Shown here: positions 18,020-27,051 of the stretch, piece by piece
Numbering within the stretch: the first letter of the stretch is position 1
How the letters are laid out: every line of letters begins with the position of its first letter
NCBI GenBank assembly: GCA_023429375.1
Contig: JAEYVY010000015.1
Coordinates: 56,332-120,331 of the forward strand
Reading direction: 5' to 3'
From: Bacteroidota bacterium
GTDB taxonomy: Bacteria > Bacteroidota > Bacteroidia > Bacteroidales > Tannerellaceae
Length of the DNA: 64,000 nt
Notes under the pieces: model-generated
What the model saw: the letters and a program-made list of their open reading frames with translations, nothing else
What the model was told of the DNA's origin: nothing
Databases searched by the model: none
Position numbers and translations under genes: made by a program

Positions 18020-19744
18020 ATGACAAGCAAATGGAACTTTCTAACCCCAACAAAAGAAGAATTACATAAGAGAGACATTTTGGCAGCGGAATTAGGTTTG
18101 AACCCTGTCATTGCTTTGTTACTTGTTAAAAGAGGAATTACTACAGCCGAAGAAGCGAAGAAATTCTTCAAACCTAGCCTCAACGATTTACACGATCCGT
18201 TCTTAATGCCGGATATGGATAAAGCTGTAAAACGATTGAATAAGGCTTTGGGAGACAAGGAGAAGATTCTTATTTACGGGGATTACGATGTTGACGGAAC
18301 TACAGCCGTAGCATTGGTGTACAAGTATTTGCGACTTTATTCTTCGTCTCTGGACTATTACATTCCGGATCGGTATGACGAGGGATATGGGGTATCTTAC
18401 AAAGGTATTGATTATGCCGCAGCAAACGATGTAAAACTAATCATCTCACTTGATTGTGGCATTAAGGCTGTCGAAAAGGTGGAATATGCTAAGAAAAAAG
18501 GCATTGATTTCATCATTTGCGACCATCACATGCCGGATTCGATTTTACCGGACGCTATTGCTGTATTAGACGCTAAACGTACGGATTCAAATTATCCTTA
18601 CGAACATCTATCAGGTTGCGGAGTAGGCTTTAAGTTTATGCAAGCATTTGCAAAGAGCAATAACTTCCCTTTCTCCGAACTCGAAAAACTATTAGACCTC
18701 GTAGCCGTAAGTATCGCTTCGGATATCGTTCCCATCAGTGGCGAAAACAGGATTTTGGCATATTATGGGTTGAAACAATTGAATACCAACCCCAGCTTAG
18801 GGTTGAAGGGTATCATCGATATTTGCGGACTGACCGGAAAAGACATTACTATTAGCGATATTGTTTTTAAGATTGGTCCTCGTATTAATGCCTCAGGACG
18901 CATGATGAATGGCAAAGAAGCCGTAGATTTGCTTCTATCCAGAGACAGCGAGATTGCACGTGAAAAAAGCGAAAACATCAACCAATATAATGATGAACGC
19001 CGCGAGCTAGATAAAAAGATTACCGACGAAGCCAATGCCATCATCGACGATTTCCAAAATATGGAAGATCGGAAGGCGATTATTGTATATAATCCGGAAT
19101 GGCACAAAGGCGTCATCGGAATTGTTGCATCCAGACTGACCGAAAAGTATTACCGACCAGCCGTTGTGTTGACTAAATCACCCGAACTGATTACCGGTTC
19201 GGCGCGATCGGTTCCCGGCTTCGATATTTACAAAGCGATTGAAAGCTGTCGTGATCTGCTCGAAAATTTTGGCGGGCACACTTATGCTGCCGGATTGTCA
19301 CTGAAAGAAGAAAACCTGAAAGCCTTTACGGAACGGTTCTTAAAGTTGGCTGCCGAAGAAATTGATACGGAACAGATGGTGCCGCAGATCGATATTGACG
19401 CTGTATTGGACTTCAAAGAAATCAACAATAAGTTCTTGAACGATCTGAAGAAGATGAGTCCGTTTGGTCCGGAAAACCAAAAACCGGTGTTTGCTACTTT
19501 AAGTGTCAAAGATTATGGCACCAGCAAATTGGTAGGAAAGGAACTGGAGCATTTAAAACTGGAGCTCATCGACAGCAATTCGCAAAGTCCGGTACACGGA
19601 ATAGCCTTCGGTATGCATAAGCACAACAGCCATATCAAAGGGATGTTTCCGTTCAATATCTGTTATACGATTGAAGAAAATACATATAATGGGAATACTT
19701 CAATCCAATTGCTCGTAAAAGAGATAAAGACAGATCCCATTTGA
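18020..19744 (+). CDS. recJ: Single-stranded-DNA-specific exonuclease RecJ
   Basis: RecJ degrades single-stranded DNA 5'-to-3' in recombination and mismatch/base-excision repair. The 574-residue protein has the DHH-family motifs: LIYGDYDVDGTTAVALVYKY near residue 83, a CDHHMP block near 173, and the DHHA1 part with GSARSVPGFDIYKAI and a NFGGHTYAAGLSL segment near 415. A C-terminal OB-fold region follows. The GTG start of recQ lies 15 bp after the recJ stop, so the two repair genes form an operon. Confidence 0.97.
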   Translation: MTSKWNFLTPTKEELHKRDILAAELGLNPVIALLLVKRGITTAEEAKKFFKPSLNDLHDPFLMPDMDKAVKRLNKALGDKEKILIYGDYDVDGTTAVALVYKYLRLYSSSLDYYIPDRYDEGYGVSYKGIDYAAANDVKLIISLDCGIKAVEKVEYAKKKGIDFIICDHHMPDSILPDAIAVLDAKRTDSNYPYEHLSGCGVGFKFMQAFAKSNNFPFSELEKLLDLVAVSIASDIVPISGENRILAYYGLKQLNTNPSLGLKGIIDICGLTGKDITISDIVFKIGPRINASGRMMNGKEAVDLLLSRDSEIAREKSENINQYNDERRELDKKITDEANAIIDDFQNMEDRKAIIVYNPEWHKGVIGIVASRLTEKYYRPAVVLTKSPELITGSARSVPGFDIYKAIESCRDLLENFGGHTYAAGLSLKEENLKAFTERFLKLAAEEIDTEQMVPQIDIDAVLDFKEINNKFLNDLKKMSPFGPENQKPVFATLSVKDYGTSKLVGKELEHLKLELIDSNSQSPVHGIAFGMHKHNSHIKGMFPFNICYTIEENTYNGNTSIQLLVKEIKTDPI

Positions 19745-19759
19745 CTGACTTCCGACGGT

Positions 19760-21670
19760 GTGGATATCTATCACGAGATATTAGCTAAATACTGGGGATA
19801 CAGCTCGTTTCGCCCTTTACAGGAAGATATTATCCATTCAGTAGCTGAAGGCAAGGATACTTTAGGTCTTATGCCTACCGGAGGAGGTAAGTCTATTACC
19901 TTTCAGGTTCCGGCCTTAGCAAAGGAGGGAATATGCATTGTCGTAACTCCTTTGATCGCATTGATGAAAGACCAGGTAGAGAACCTCCGCCGCATTGGAA
20001 TCAAGGCTACGGCTGTCTATTCGGGCATGACCAGACAAGAGATTATTACTCAATTGGAAAACTGCATTTTCGGCGGCTATAAATTTCTATATGTCTCTCC
20101 CGAACGTCTCTCTACTGAATTATTCAAGGCCAAACTGCAGGCTATGGATGTATCCCTACTTGTTGTGGATGAAAGCCATTGTATCTCCCAATGGGGTTAT
20201 GACTTTCGTCCTTCCTACCTGGGTATTGCCGAAGTCCGCGACCTATTACCTGGAGTACCGGTACTTGCACTAACTGCAACGGCAACGCCCGACGTAGTAA
20301 ATGACATACAAGAGAGACTTCAGTTTAGCTCAAAGAATGTATTTCAAAAAAGCTTCCGTCGTGAAAATCTGTCTTATGTAGTCCGTAAAACAGAAGATAA
20401 GATACATTCTCTGGTCCATATCCTTCAGAAGGTTCCCGGTACTGCGATTGTCTACGTGCGTAATCGTAAACGTACGAAAGAGATAGCTTTAGCTTTGCAG
20501 GATGCAGGAATTTCTGCCGATTATTTTCATGCAGGACTAAATCGGGCAGAGAAAGATCTTCGTCAGAACAAATGGAAAAATAACGAATGCCGCGTCATCG
20601 TATCAACTAATGCCTTCGGAATGGGTATCGACAAACCAGACGTCCGACTGGTGGTTCATATCGATATGCCCGGTTCTCTGGAGGAATATTACCAGGAGGC
20701 AGGACGTGCCGGTCGTGATGAAAAGAAGGCCTATGCAGTTGCCCTCTGTTCGGATACAGACAGTGCCAAATTAAAAAAACGGCTAGCCGATGAATTTCCT
20801 GATAAAGAATTCATCTACAGGGTATATGAGGCCTTAGGTAATTACTTCCAAATCGCAGTAGGCTTTGGACTTGACACGGTGCATAACTTTTCAATTAGCG
20901 ACTTTTGTCATGTCTTTAAGTTTTCTATCATCCAAACGCATCACGCACTTAAGATTCTCGAACTATCGGGTTATATAGAATATACTGAAGAGATTGAGAA
21001 CGCATCCAGGCTGATGTTCTTGATACAACGGGATGATCTCTACAAGTATCCTCATCAAAGCAAAAAGACTGAGGATATCATACAGGCTGTCCTTAGGTCG
21101 TACACCGGATTATTTGCTGATTATGTTTATATAGACGAGAGCCTGATTGCCACTCGCTCGGGATGTACGCCACAAGAAGTATACGACACCTTGGTTGGAT
21201 TGTCTAAGTATAATATTCTTAAGTACATCCCTCACAAAAAGACTCCATTAATAATCTATACACAGGCTCGGGAAGAACAGCGCTATCTATCGATTCCGAA
21301 GAAGGCTTACGAGGAACGAAAAGAACGTTTGGCGAAGCGAATCGAAAAGGTGCTTGAATATATTAACGAAAAGCATATCTGTCGAAGCCGAATATTACTT
21401 ACCTATTTTGGAGAGAAAGGCACAAGCGATTGTGGAACATGCGATGTTTGTCGTTCACCTAAAGAGTCGGTGCTTACGGATCACGATTTTTCTGAAATCA
21501 GAAGCCGCCTAACTGAGTTATTAACCGATAAGCCGCTAACCGTGAGCGATATTGTTCCTCAACTGCCCTACTCCGAGGAAAAGAGTATCACAGCAATACG
21601 ATTCTTAGTAGATGCAGACCCAAGATTTACTCTTACAGATGGATTTATTTCCTATAAAAGCGAAGAATAA
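19760..21670 (+). CDS. recQ: ATP-dependent DNA helicase, RecQ family
   Basis: This is a 3'-5' helicase for recombination and fork repair. The 636-residue protein has Walker A LMPTGGGKSITFQ near residue 38, the DESH box VVDESHCISQWGYDFRP near 134, ALTATAT near 175, and helicase C-terminal motifs STNAFGMGIDKPDVR and YYQEAGRAGRDEKKA. A zinc-binding RQC-like segment with CGTCDVCRSP follows near 560. The C-terminus is short and may lack a full HRDC domain. GTG at 19760 is the only plausible start, because an in-frame stop overlaps the recJ stop at 19742-19744. Confidence 0.94.
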   Translation: MDIYHEILAKYWGYSSFRPLQEDIIHSVAEGKDTLGLMPTGGGKSITFQVPALAKEGICIVVTPLIALMKDQVENLRRIGIKATAVYSGMTRQEIITQLENCIFGGYKFLYVSPERLSTELFKAKLQAMDVSLLVVDESHCISQWGYDFRPSYLGIAEVRDLLPGVPVLALTATATPDVVNDIQERLQFSSKNVFQKSFRRENLSYVVRKTEDKIHSLVHILQKVPGTAIVYVRNRKRTKEIALALQDAGISADYFHAGLNRAEKDLRQNKWKNNECRVIVSTNAFGMGIDKPDVRLVVHIDMPGSLEEYYQEAGRAGRDEKKAYAVALCSDTDSAKLKKRLADEFPDKEFIYRVYEALGNYFQIAVGFGLDTVHNFSISDFCHVFKFSIIQTHHALKILELSGYIEYTEEIENASRLMFLIQRDDLYKYPHQSKKTEDIIQAVLRSYTGLFADYVYIDESLIATRSGCTPQEVYDTLVGLSKYNILKYIPHKKTPLIIYTQAREEQRYLSIPKKAYEERKERLAKRIEKVLEYINEKHICRSRILLTYFGEKGTSDCGTCDVCRSPKESVLTDHDFSEIRSRLTELLTDKPLTVSDIVPQLPYSEEKSITAIRFLVDADPRFTLTDGFISYKSEE

Positions 21671-21734
21671 AGTACCACATACTGTATTCCTGTTTTGAAG
21701 ATAAAACTTCTGACACGGCTTTATTTTAATAGAC

Positions 21735-21771
21735 AAAAGCTATCGAAGACAAACTCCTATCGATAGCTTTT
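21735..21771 (+). terminator. Stem-loop after recQ
   Basis: A perfect 12-bp stem AAAAGCTATCGA / TCGATAGCTTTT with a ~13-nt loop, between recQ and nfo. The closing T4 is part of the stem. Confidence 0.75.
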
Positions 21772-21786
21772 GCGATGTATATTTCT

Positions 21787-21794
21787 TATTTTTG
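21787..21794 (+). promoter_or_regulatory. -7 promoter box of nfo
   Basis: TATTTTTG, a perfect TAnnTTTG box, 29 bp before the nfo ATG and just after the recQ terminator. Confidence 0.6.
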
Positions 21795-21823
21795 TCTGAA
21801 CAAACAGATTAAACAATTGCAAT

Positions 21824-22660
21824 ATGCTCAATATAGGATGTCATCTTTCCGTATCAAACGGCTATGAAGCGATGGGTAAAGAAGCGCTTTCGATTAAGGC
21901 CAATACTTTCCAATTCTTCACGCGCAATCCTCGTGGAGGCAGTGCAAAGGCTATAGTTAAAAAGGATGTCGACGCATTACTTGCTTTGGCAAAAGAAAAT
22001 AACTTCGCTCCCATCCTAGCTCATGCTCCTTACACCATGAACCTCTGTGCCGCAGATCCTAGCATCCGGAGATTTGCGCTTGAAATGATGGCCGACGACC
22101 TTTCCAGAATGGATTACCTACCCGGCAGTATGTATAACTTTCATCCGGGAAGTCATGTCAAGCAAGGTGTAGAAACAGGCATTGCCTATATTACAGAAGC
22201 ATTGAACAAGGTACTCTATCCGGAACTTAAGGCTACGGTATTACTCGAAACTATGGCCGGAAAAGGAAGTGAAATCGGTTCTACATTCGAAGAGCTTCGT
22301 ATGATTATCGACCGAGTTGAACTTAACGATAAACTGGGCGTATGTTTGGATACATGCCATATTTACGATGCCGGATATGATATTGTTAACGACCTTGATG
22401 GGGTACTTGAACGGTTTGACAAGATAATCGGACTGGACAGACTACATGCTATACACATTAACGACAGTAAGAATCCTTTCAACAGCCATAAAGACAGACA
22501 CGAAACCATTGGCAATGGTTCCTTAGGGCTCGATACCTTTAAGAAGGTAATCAATCACCCTAAATTAAGACACTTGCCTTTTTATTTGGAAACGCCAAAC
22601 GAACTACCGGGCTATGCCGAAGAAATAGCACTCCTAAGAGGCTTATATGAGGAAGCGTAA
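21824..22660 (+). CDS. nfo: Deoxyribonuclease IV (AP endonuclease Nfo)
   Basis: Nfo cleaves DNA 5' to abasic sites in base-excision repair, using three zinc ions. The 278-residue TIM-barrel protein is of normal length. It has the AP-endonuclease-2 signatures: an early NTFQFFTRNPRG, HPGSHVKQGVE near residue 108, VCLDTCHIYDAGYD near 173, and HINDSKNPFNSHKDRHETIG near 207, supplying the His/Asp/Glu metal ligands. It converges with the uvrD-type helicase 10 bp downstream. Confidence 0.97.
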   Translation: MLNIGCHLSVSNGYEAMGKEALSIKANTFQFFTRNPRGGSAKAIVKKDVDALLALAKENNFAPILAHAPYTMNLCAADPSIRRFALEMMADDLSRMDYLPGSMYNFHPGSHVKQGVETGIAYITEALNKVLYPELKATVLLETMAGKGSEIGSTFEELRMIIDRVELNDKLGVCLDTCHIYDAGYDIVNDLDGVLERFDKIIGLDRLHAIHINDSKNPFNSHKDRHETIGNGSLGLDTFKKVINHPKLRHLPFYLETPNELPGYAEEIALLRGLYEEA

Positions 22661-22670
22661 AAGAGACTCA

Positions 22671-24986
22671 CTAAATAACTGTCAGTTTCGCAAATTTTAA
22701 AAGCAACTGTTTCTGTCCAAAATGGTCAAAGAGAACGGTTGCTTTTGCATTTCCCCCTTCACCTTCTAGTGCAGTAATTTCACCTTCGCCAAAGCGTTCA
22801 TGGCTAACACGTGAACCGACAGACAATCCTCCAATAGAGGAAACGGTATTAGGCGCAGACCTTTCTGAAGGAAGCTTGCTTAATTTTCGAAAGGCTGTTG
22901 GCGTCTCTTTTTGAACAGACGCTTCATGTCTTTCAGGAACACTTCTGATTACTTGTTGCGAGTTTCGTGGCCTATCTTCGAAAGAATTATTGGACACAGA
23001 TCTTCCAATGAATGATTCTTCAGGCAGATCAAGATATTCAGGATCAATATCCCTTAAGAAGCGACTAGGTACACCTATCATACTTTTCCCGTTCCTAAAT
23101 CGGCTCTTAGCATAGGTAATGATGCAGTTTTCTTCAGCACGAGTAATGGCGACATAAAACAAACGACGTTCTTCTTCCAAAGCACGTATGTTGTCTTTTG
23201 CCATAATCGATGGGAATAGGTCTTCTTCCATACCCACAATAAATACATTCTTAAACTCCAACCCTTTGGCTGCATGAACCGTCATTAAGGTAATCTTGTC
23301 TGCATCCTCATCCTTTTCGTTATCCTGATCGGTCAACAAGGCTACTTCAGAAAGGAAATCACTTAAGCTAACCTTTTCCTCACCTTCCTCACGTTTTATT
23401 TCACAATACTCAAGAATACCTTTTATCAACTCTTGCGCATTTTCAAACTTACTTTGTCCCTCTACGGTTGTATCCTGTGCAAGCGTTGACATGATTCCGG
23501 TTTCCTTAAATATCACATCCGTCAGTTCATCAAGTGGCAGGGTTTGACTCTTCTCTTGAAAAGACTGAAGCATTTCTCTAAAACCTTGCAGTTTTTTTGC
23601 CGTTCCACTATTTATGGACAAGGCATATTCCAAAGGAGCACAAAGGACAGTCCAAGGACTGACACCGGCATCAAAGGCGGCATCCAATAGTTTGCCTACC
23701 GTCGTATCGCCTATCCCACGAGCTGGGAAATTAATCACGCGCTTCAAGGCTTCCTCATCATGTGGATTCACTACCAAACGGAAATAGGATAAGATATCTT
23801 TAATTTCTTTACGCTGATAGAACGATAAGCCACCGTAGACCCGATAAGGAATGGTATACTTACGTAAAGCCTCTTCAATGATTCTCGATTGTGCGTTTGT
23901 ACGATAAAGGATGGCAAAATCTGTATAGGTATAAGACTTACGTCCATTCTTTAATTCTTTTATTTTCGTTGCCACATGATAAGCTTCCTCATAGTCGGAA
24001 TACAGAGCAATGACAGTGAGTTTGCTGCCGGATTCCTTCTCTGAATAAACTTTCTTTTCGATCTGCTTCTCATTCTTATGAATCAAACTATTAGCTGCAT
24101 TCACAATATTTTGTGTAGACCGGTAATTCCGTTCCAATTTAAAGATTTGACAGCCCGGAAAATGATTCTTAAACTCGAGAATATTGTCGATGTTCGCCCC
24201 ACGGAATGAATAGATACTCTGTGCATCGTCACCCACTACGCAGATGCGCCCGTGATGTTCACTTAATCGGCGCACTATCAGATGCTGGGCAAAATTGGTA
24301 TCCTGATACTCATCCACCAGTACGTATTGAAAGAAACTACGATACTTGTCCAGTACATCCGGATGATCTCTAAAAAGGATATTCGTCTGCAACAACAGAT
24401 CATCGAAGTCCATTGCTCCCGCTTGGAAGCAACGTATCTGATACCTTTTGTATATTTCACGGATTAACGGAACATGGCTCCGCATATCCCCTTCAACAAT
24501 CTCTTTGCTTTGTTCGTACGCTTTATAGGTCACCAACGCATTCTTCGCATTCGATATTCTGCTTTGCACCATGCTAGGGCGATACAGTTTATCGTCCAAC
24601 TGCATTTCCTTGATAATCGTTTTAATCAAGCTTTTTGAGTCGGCAGTATCGTAGATAGTAAAATCGGAGGGATAGCCCAGATGACCGGCTTCAGATCGAA
24701 GAATACGGGCAAAGATAGAGTGGAATGTACCCATCCAAAGCCTGCGAGCCGCTTCAGGTGCAGCAAGTTTCGCGATACGTTCTTTCATTTCCCTGGCTGC
24801 CTTATTCGTAAAAGTTAGAGCCAATATACTTTGCGGAGGAATTCCTTGGTTAAGCAAATAAGCGATTTTATACGTAAGGACTCTTGTCTTACCCGATCCG
24901 GCACCAGCAATTACCAACGATGCCCCGTCAATATATTCGACAGCTTCTCGTTGGCTCGGATTTAATTGATCTAAATATTCTTTCAC
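22671..24986 (-). CDS. UvrD/PcrA-type superfamily 1 DNA helicase
   Basis: This is a 3'-5' helicase of nucleotide-excision and replication-linked repair. The 771-residue protein shows the Q-motif LNPSQREAV near residue 8, Walker A AGAGSGKTRVLTYK near 27, LALTFTNKAAREMKER, the Walker B VDEYQDTN near 224, GDDAQSIYSFRGA near 252, and late motifs TVHAAKGLEFKNVFIVG and RRLFYVAITRAEE near 575-620. The ~120-residue tail ends in a small domain beginning GSRVSHERFGEGEI, typical of PcrA-like proteins. A perfect -7 box lies just upstream. Confidence 0.95.
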   Translation of the reverse strand: MKEYLDQLNPSQREAVEYIDGASLVIAGAGSGKTRVLTYKIAYLLNQGIPPQSILALTFTNKAAREMKERIAKLAAPEAARRLWMGTFHSIFARILRSEAGHLGYPSDFTIYDTADSKSLIKTIIKEMQLDDKLYRPSMVQSRISNAKNALVTYKAYEQSKEIVEGDMRSHVPLIREIYKRYQIRCFQAGAMDFDDLLLQTNILFRDHPDVLDKYRSFFQYVLVDEYQDTNFAQHLIVRRLSEHHGRICVVGDDAQSIYSFRGANIDNILEFKNHFPGCQIFKLERNYRSTQNIVNAANSLIHKNEKQIEKKVYSEKESGSKLTVIALYSDYEEAYHVATKIKELKNGRKSYTYTDFAILYRTNAQSRIIEEALRKYTIPYRVYGGLSFYQRKEIKDILSYFRLVVNPHDEEALKRVINFPARGIGDTTVGKLLDAAFDAGVSPWTVLCAPLEYALSINSGTAKKLQGFREMLQSFQEKSQTLPLDELTDVIFKETGIMSTLAQDTTVEGQSKFENAQELIKGILEYCEIKREEGEEKVSLSDFLSEVALLTDQDNEKDEDADKITLMTVHAAKGLEFKNVFIVGMEEDLFPSIMAKDNIRALEEERRLFYVAITRAEENCIITYAKSRFRNGKSMIGVPSRFLRDIDPEYLDLPEESFIGRSVSNNSFEDRPRNSQQVIRSVPERHEASVQKETPTAFRKLSKLPSERSAPNTVSSIGGLSVGSRVSHERFGEGEITALEGEGGNAKATVLFDHFGQKQLLLKFAKLTVI

Positions 24987-25009
24987 ACTACCTCGATTTT
25001 ACAAGATGA

Positions 25010-25017
25010 CAAAGTTA
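25010..25017 (-). promoter_or_regulatory. -7 promoter box of the uvrD-type helicase
   Basis: On the minus strand this reads TAACTTTG, a perfect TAnnTTTG box, 23 bp before the helicase start. Confidence 0.6.
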
Positions 25018-25034
25018 AGAATTAATCAAAAGAA

Positions 25035-25071
25035 ACATCCCTGTTACGCCGCGTAAGCATAACAGGGATGT
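25035..25071 (-). terminator. Stem-loop between threonine aldolase and helicase genes
   Basis: ACATCCCTGTTA and TAACAGGGATGT pair perfectly over 12 bp around a 13-nt loop. The plus-strand side is followed by TATTATTTTC; on the minus strand the tail is AT-rich but has no clean T run. It probably ends transcription from the cysE/threonine aldolase operon. Confidence 0.6.
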
Positions 25072-25141
25072 ATTATTTTCATTCGTGAGGGAATGCTAAT
25101 TCATTGACCTTAACTAATAAACAAGCAAAAACACAAATTAA

Positions 25142-25169
25142 AATGACGCATTTAATTAAATGCGTCATT
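25142..25169. repeat. Perfect 28-bp palindrome over the threonine aldolase stop
   Basis: The half-site AATGACGCATTTAA is followed directly by its reverse complement with no loop. It covers the last codons and the stop codon (25152-25154) of the threonine aldolase gene. It could act as a transcription terminator or as a dyad binding site. Confidence 0.8.
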
Positions 25170-26174
25170 CAAGTCTTGTTCAAAGCGAGCAATATCTTCA
25201 CCGGTTGTGTCCCATGAGGTTACCAACCTGATTTCATAATTGGCTTCATTCCAAAAATAGAAATAGTATTTTTCTCTTAATGCCATGGCCACTTCTGCTG
25301 GAGCCGTGAAAAAGAGCTGATTGGTTTCCGGTTTTTGCGTGAAATGGATTTCCGGATATTGCTTTAGGACATCATATAGTTTTGCTGCCGCAACGTTTGC
25401 TTTTGCTGCATTTTCAAACCACAAGTTATTCTCCAGATAGGGAATAAATTGAGCCGACAGGTACCTCATCTTAGAAGCTAACTGGGCCGATTGCTTACGG
25501 AAGTATTGCAGATTCTCTGTTATTTCAGGGCGGAATGAGATTACTGCTTCACCCATCATCATACCATTCTTCGTTCCTCCGAAGCTCAATATGTCTACTC
25601 CTGCATCTACTGTAAGACTACGCATATCACAGTTCAAGTACACACAAGCATTGGCCAGACGTGCTCCATCCATGTGGAGATACATATTATGTGCATGCAG
25701 CAAATCAGCTATTTCGCGAACTTCTTCAATCGTATAAACCGTACCCAACTCAGATACCTGTGAGATATACACTGCCTTGGGTTGAGGATGATGGCATACA
25801 CCAAAATTCACCAATTTATCCTTGATTAAGGCAGGCGTCAGCTTCCCGTCAGGAGTAGGTATTGGAGTCACCGTTGCACCGGTCAATCGTGCAGGTGCAC
25901 CACATTCATCTACATAAATATGAGCCGTTTCAGCACAAAGGATGCTATTAAACGATCGCGTAATGGCTTGCAGGGCTACTGAGTTCGCACCTGTTCCGTT
26001 AAACACAAAAAAAGGAGCGGCTTGGTCACCAAACACTTCCTTCAACTTGTTTTCTGCTTGTTCTGTCCACGGATCACTTCCATACCCTACTGCATGGTCA
26101 ACATTGGCTTTTGCAATAGCTTCGAGTATCAATGGATGTACTCCCGAATTATTATCGCTAGCAAAACTTCTCAT
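25152..26174 (-). CDS. Low-specificity L-threonine aldolase
   Basis: This PLP enzyme splits L-threonine (and allo-threonine) to glycine and acetaldehyde. The 340-residue fold-type I protein opens with FASDNNSGVHPLILEAI. It has a HMDGARLANA segment near 170 and the PLP lysine in SFGGTKNGMMMGEAV near residue 200. It lies 17 bp downstream of the serine acetyltransferase gene in the same direction, so the pair forms an operon around serine/glycine/cysteine metabolism. The last codons lie inside a perfect palindrome. Confidence 0.93.
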   Translation of the reverse strand: MRSFASDNNSGVHPLILEAIAKANVDHAVGYGSDPWTEQAENKLKEVFGDQAAPFFVFNGTGANSVALQAITRSFNSILCAETAHIYVDECGAPARLTGATVTPIPTPDGKLTPALIKDKLVNFGVCHHPQPKAVYISQVSELGTVYTIEEVREIADLLHAHNMYLHMDGARLANACVYLNCDMRSLTVDAGVDILSFGGTKNGMMMGEAVISFRPEITENLQYFRKQSAQLASKMRYLSAQFIPYLENNLWFENAAKANVAAAKLYDVLKQYPEIHFTQKPETNQLFFTAPAEVAMALREKYYFYFWNEANYEIRLVTSWDTTGEDIARFEQDLNDAFN

Positions 26175-26191
26175 ATTTTTATGTATTTGAA

Positions 26192-27007
26192 TTAAATATA
26201 AAATTCAATTGGGTCGTTCTTGTCCAACATATTGCGCACTCTAATATCTGCGGTCTGTTGAACAAGAGAATAGGGAGGTACACTTTTGGTCAACCAGGCA
26301 TTCCCTCCTATAATGGAATCATGTCCAATGACGGTACTTCCTCCTAAAATGGTGGCACCCGCATAAATAACCACATTGTCTTCGATAGTCGGATGTCGTT
26401 TTTTGTTACTTAAGTCTTTCGTCACAAACATAGCTCCCAAGGTTACCCCTTGGTAGATCTTTACATTGTCTCCAATAATAGTCGATTCGCCGATTACGAT
26501 TCCAGTTCCATGGTCGATATAGAAGGAATCACCAATCGTAGCTCCCGGATTGATATCCACCCCTGTCTTGGCGTGAGCATATTCGGAAAACAAACGTGGG
26601 ATAATCGGTACTTTCAGCGTATAAAGCTCGTGTGAAATACGGTATACTGTCAAAGCAAAAAAGCCAGGATAAGCCAAGATTACTTCTTCCACAGAGTCTG
26701 CTGCCGGGTCGTTCTGGCTAAACACAGTCGCCTCATTATAAAGCTGCTCTTGCAGCCAAGGCAATTTTTTAACAAAGATATCGGCCACTTCTTTCGATTT
26801 TTCCAACCCCAAGAACACCGACATATTCTCTATCAATACAGAATAGAATTTATAAAGCCCACGCTCACCTGTAATTTCGTTTGCACAAATAGGAAATAAC
26901 ACATGGTCAACCAGTGTGTCAAGCGCATCATAGAGTTTCTTCTTATCAATGGCCAATCCCTTTGATTTTGAAATGAGCCTTCCTGTTATATTTGTTATAT
27001 CTGTCAT
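26192..27007 (-). CDS. cysE: Serine O-acetyltransferase
   Basis: It makes O-acetylserine from serine and acetyl-CoA, the first step of cysteine synthesis. The 271-residue protein has an N-terminal helical SAT region and a left-handed beta-helix of hexapeptide repeats from about residue 165, including DINPGATIGDSFYIDHGTG with the catalytic Asp/His, IGESTIIGDNVKIYQGVTLG, and GATILGGSTVIGHDSIIGGN. It resembles the EpsC/SAT subgroup of Bacteroidota. A perfect -7 box lies 18 bp upstream and threonine aldolase follows downstream. Confidence 0.92.
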   Translation of the reverse strand: MTDITNITGRLISKSKGLAIDKKKLYDALDTLVDHVLFPICANEITGERGLYKFYSVLIENMSVFLGLEKSKEVADIFVKKLPWLQEQLYNEATVFSQNDPAADSVEEVILAYPGFFALTVYRISHELYTLKVPIIPRLFSEYAHAKTGVDINPGATIGDSFYIDHGTGIVIGESTIIGDNVKIYQGVTLGAMFVTKDLSNKKRHPTIEDNVVIYAGATILGGSTVIGHDSIIGGNAWLTKSVPPYSLVQQTADIRVRNMLDKNDPIEFYI

Positions 27008-27025
27008 TTACTCATAAATTTGTCG

Positions 27026-27033
27026 CAAAGGTA
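27026..27033 (-). promoter_or_regulatory. -7 promoter box of cysE
   Basis: On the minus strand this reads TACCTTTG, a perfect TAnnTTTG box, 18 bp before the cysE start. Confidence 0.6.
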
Positions 27034-27051
27034 AGCATTTGTAATTAGCTT

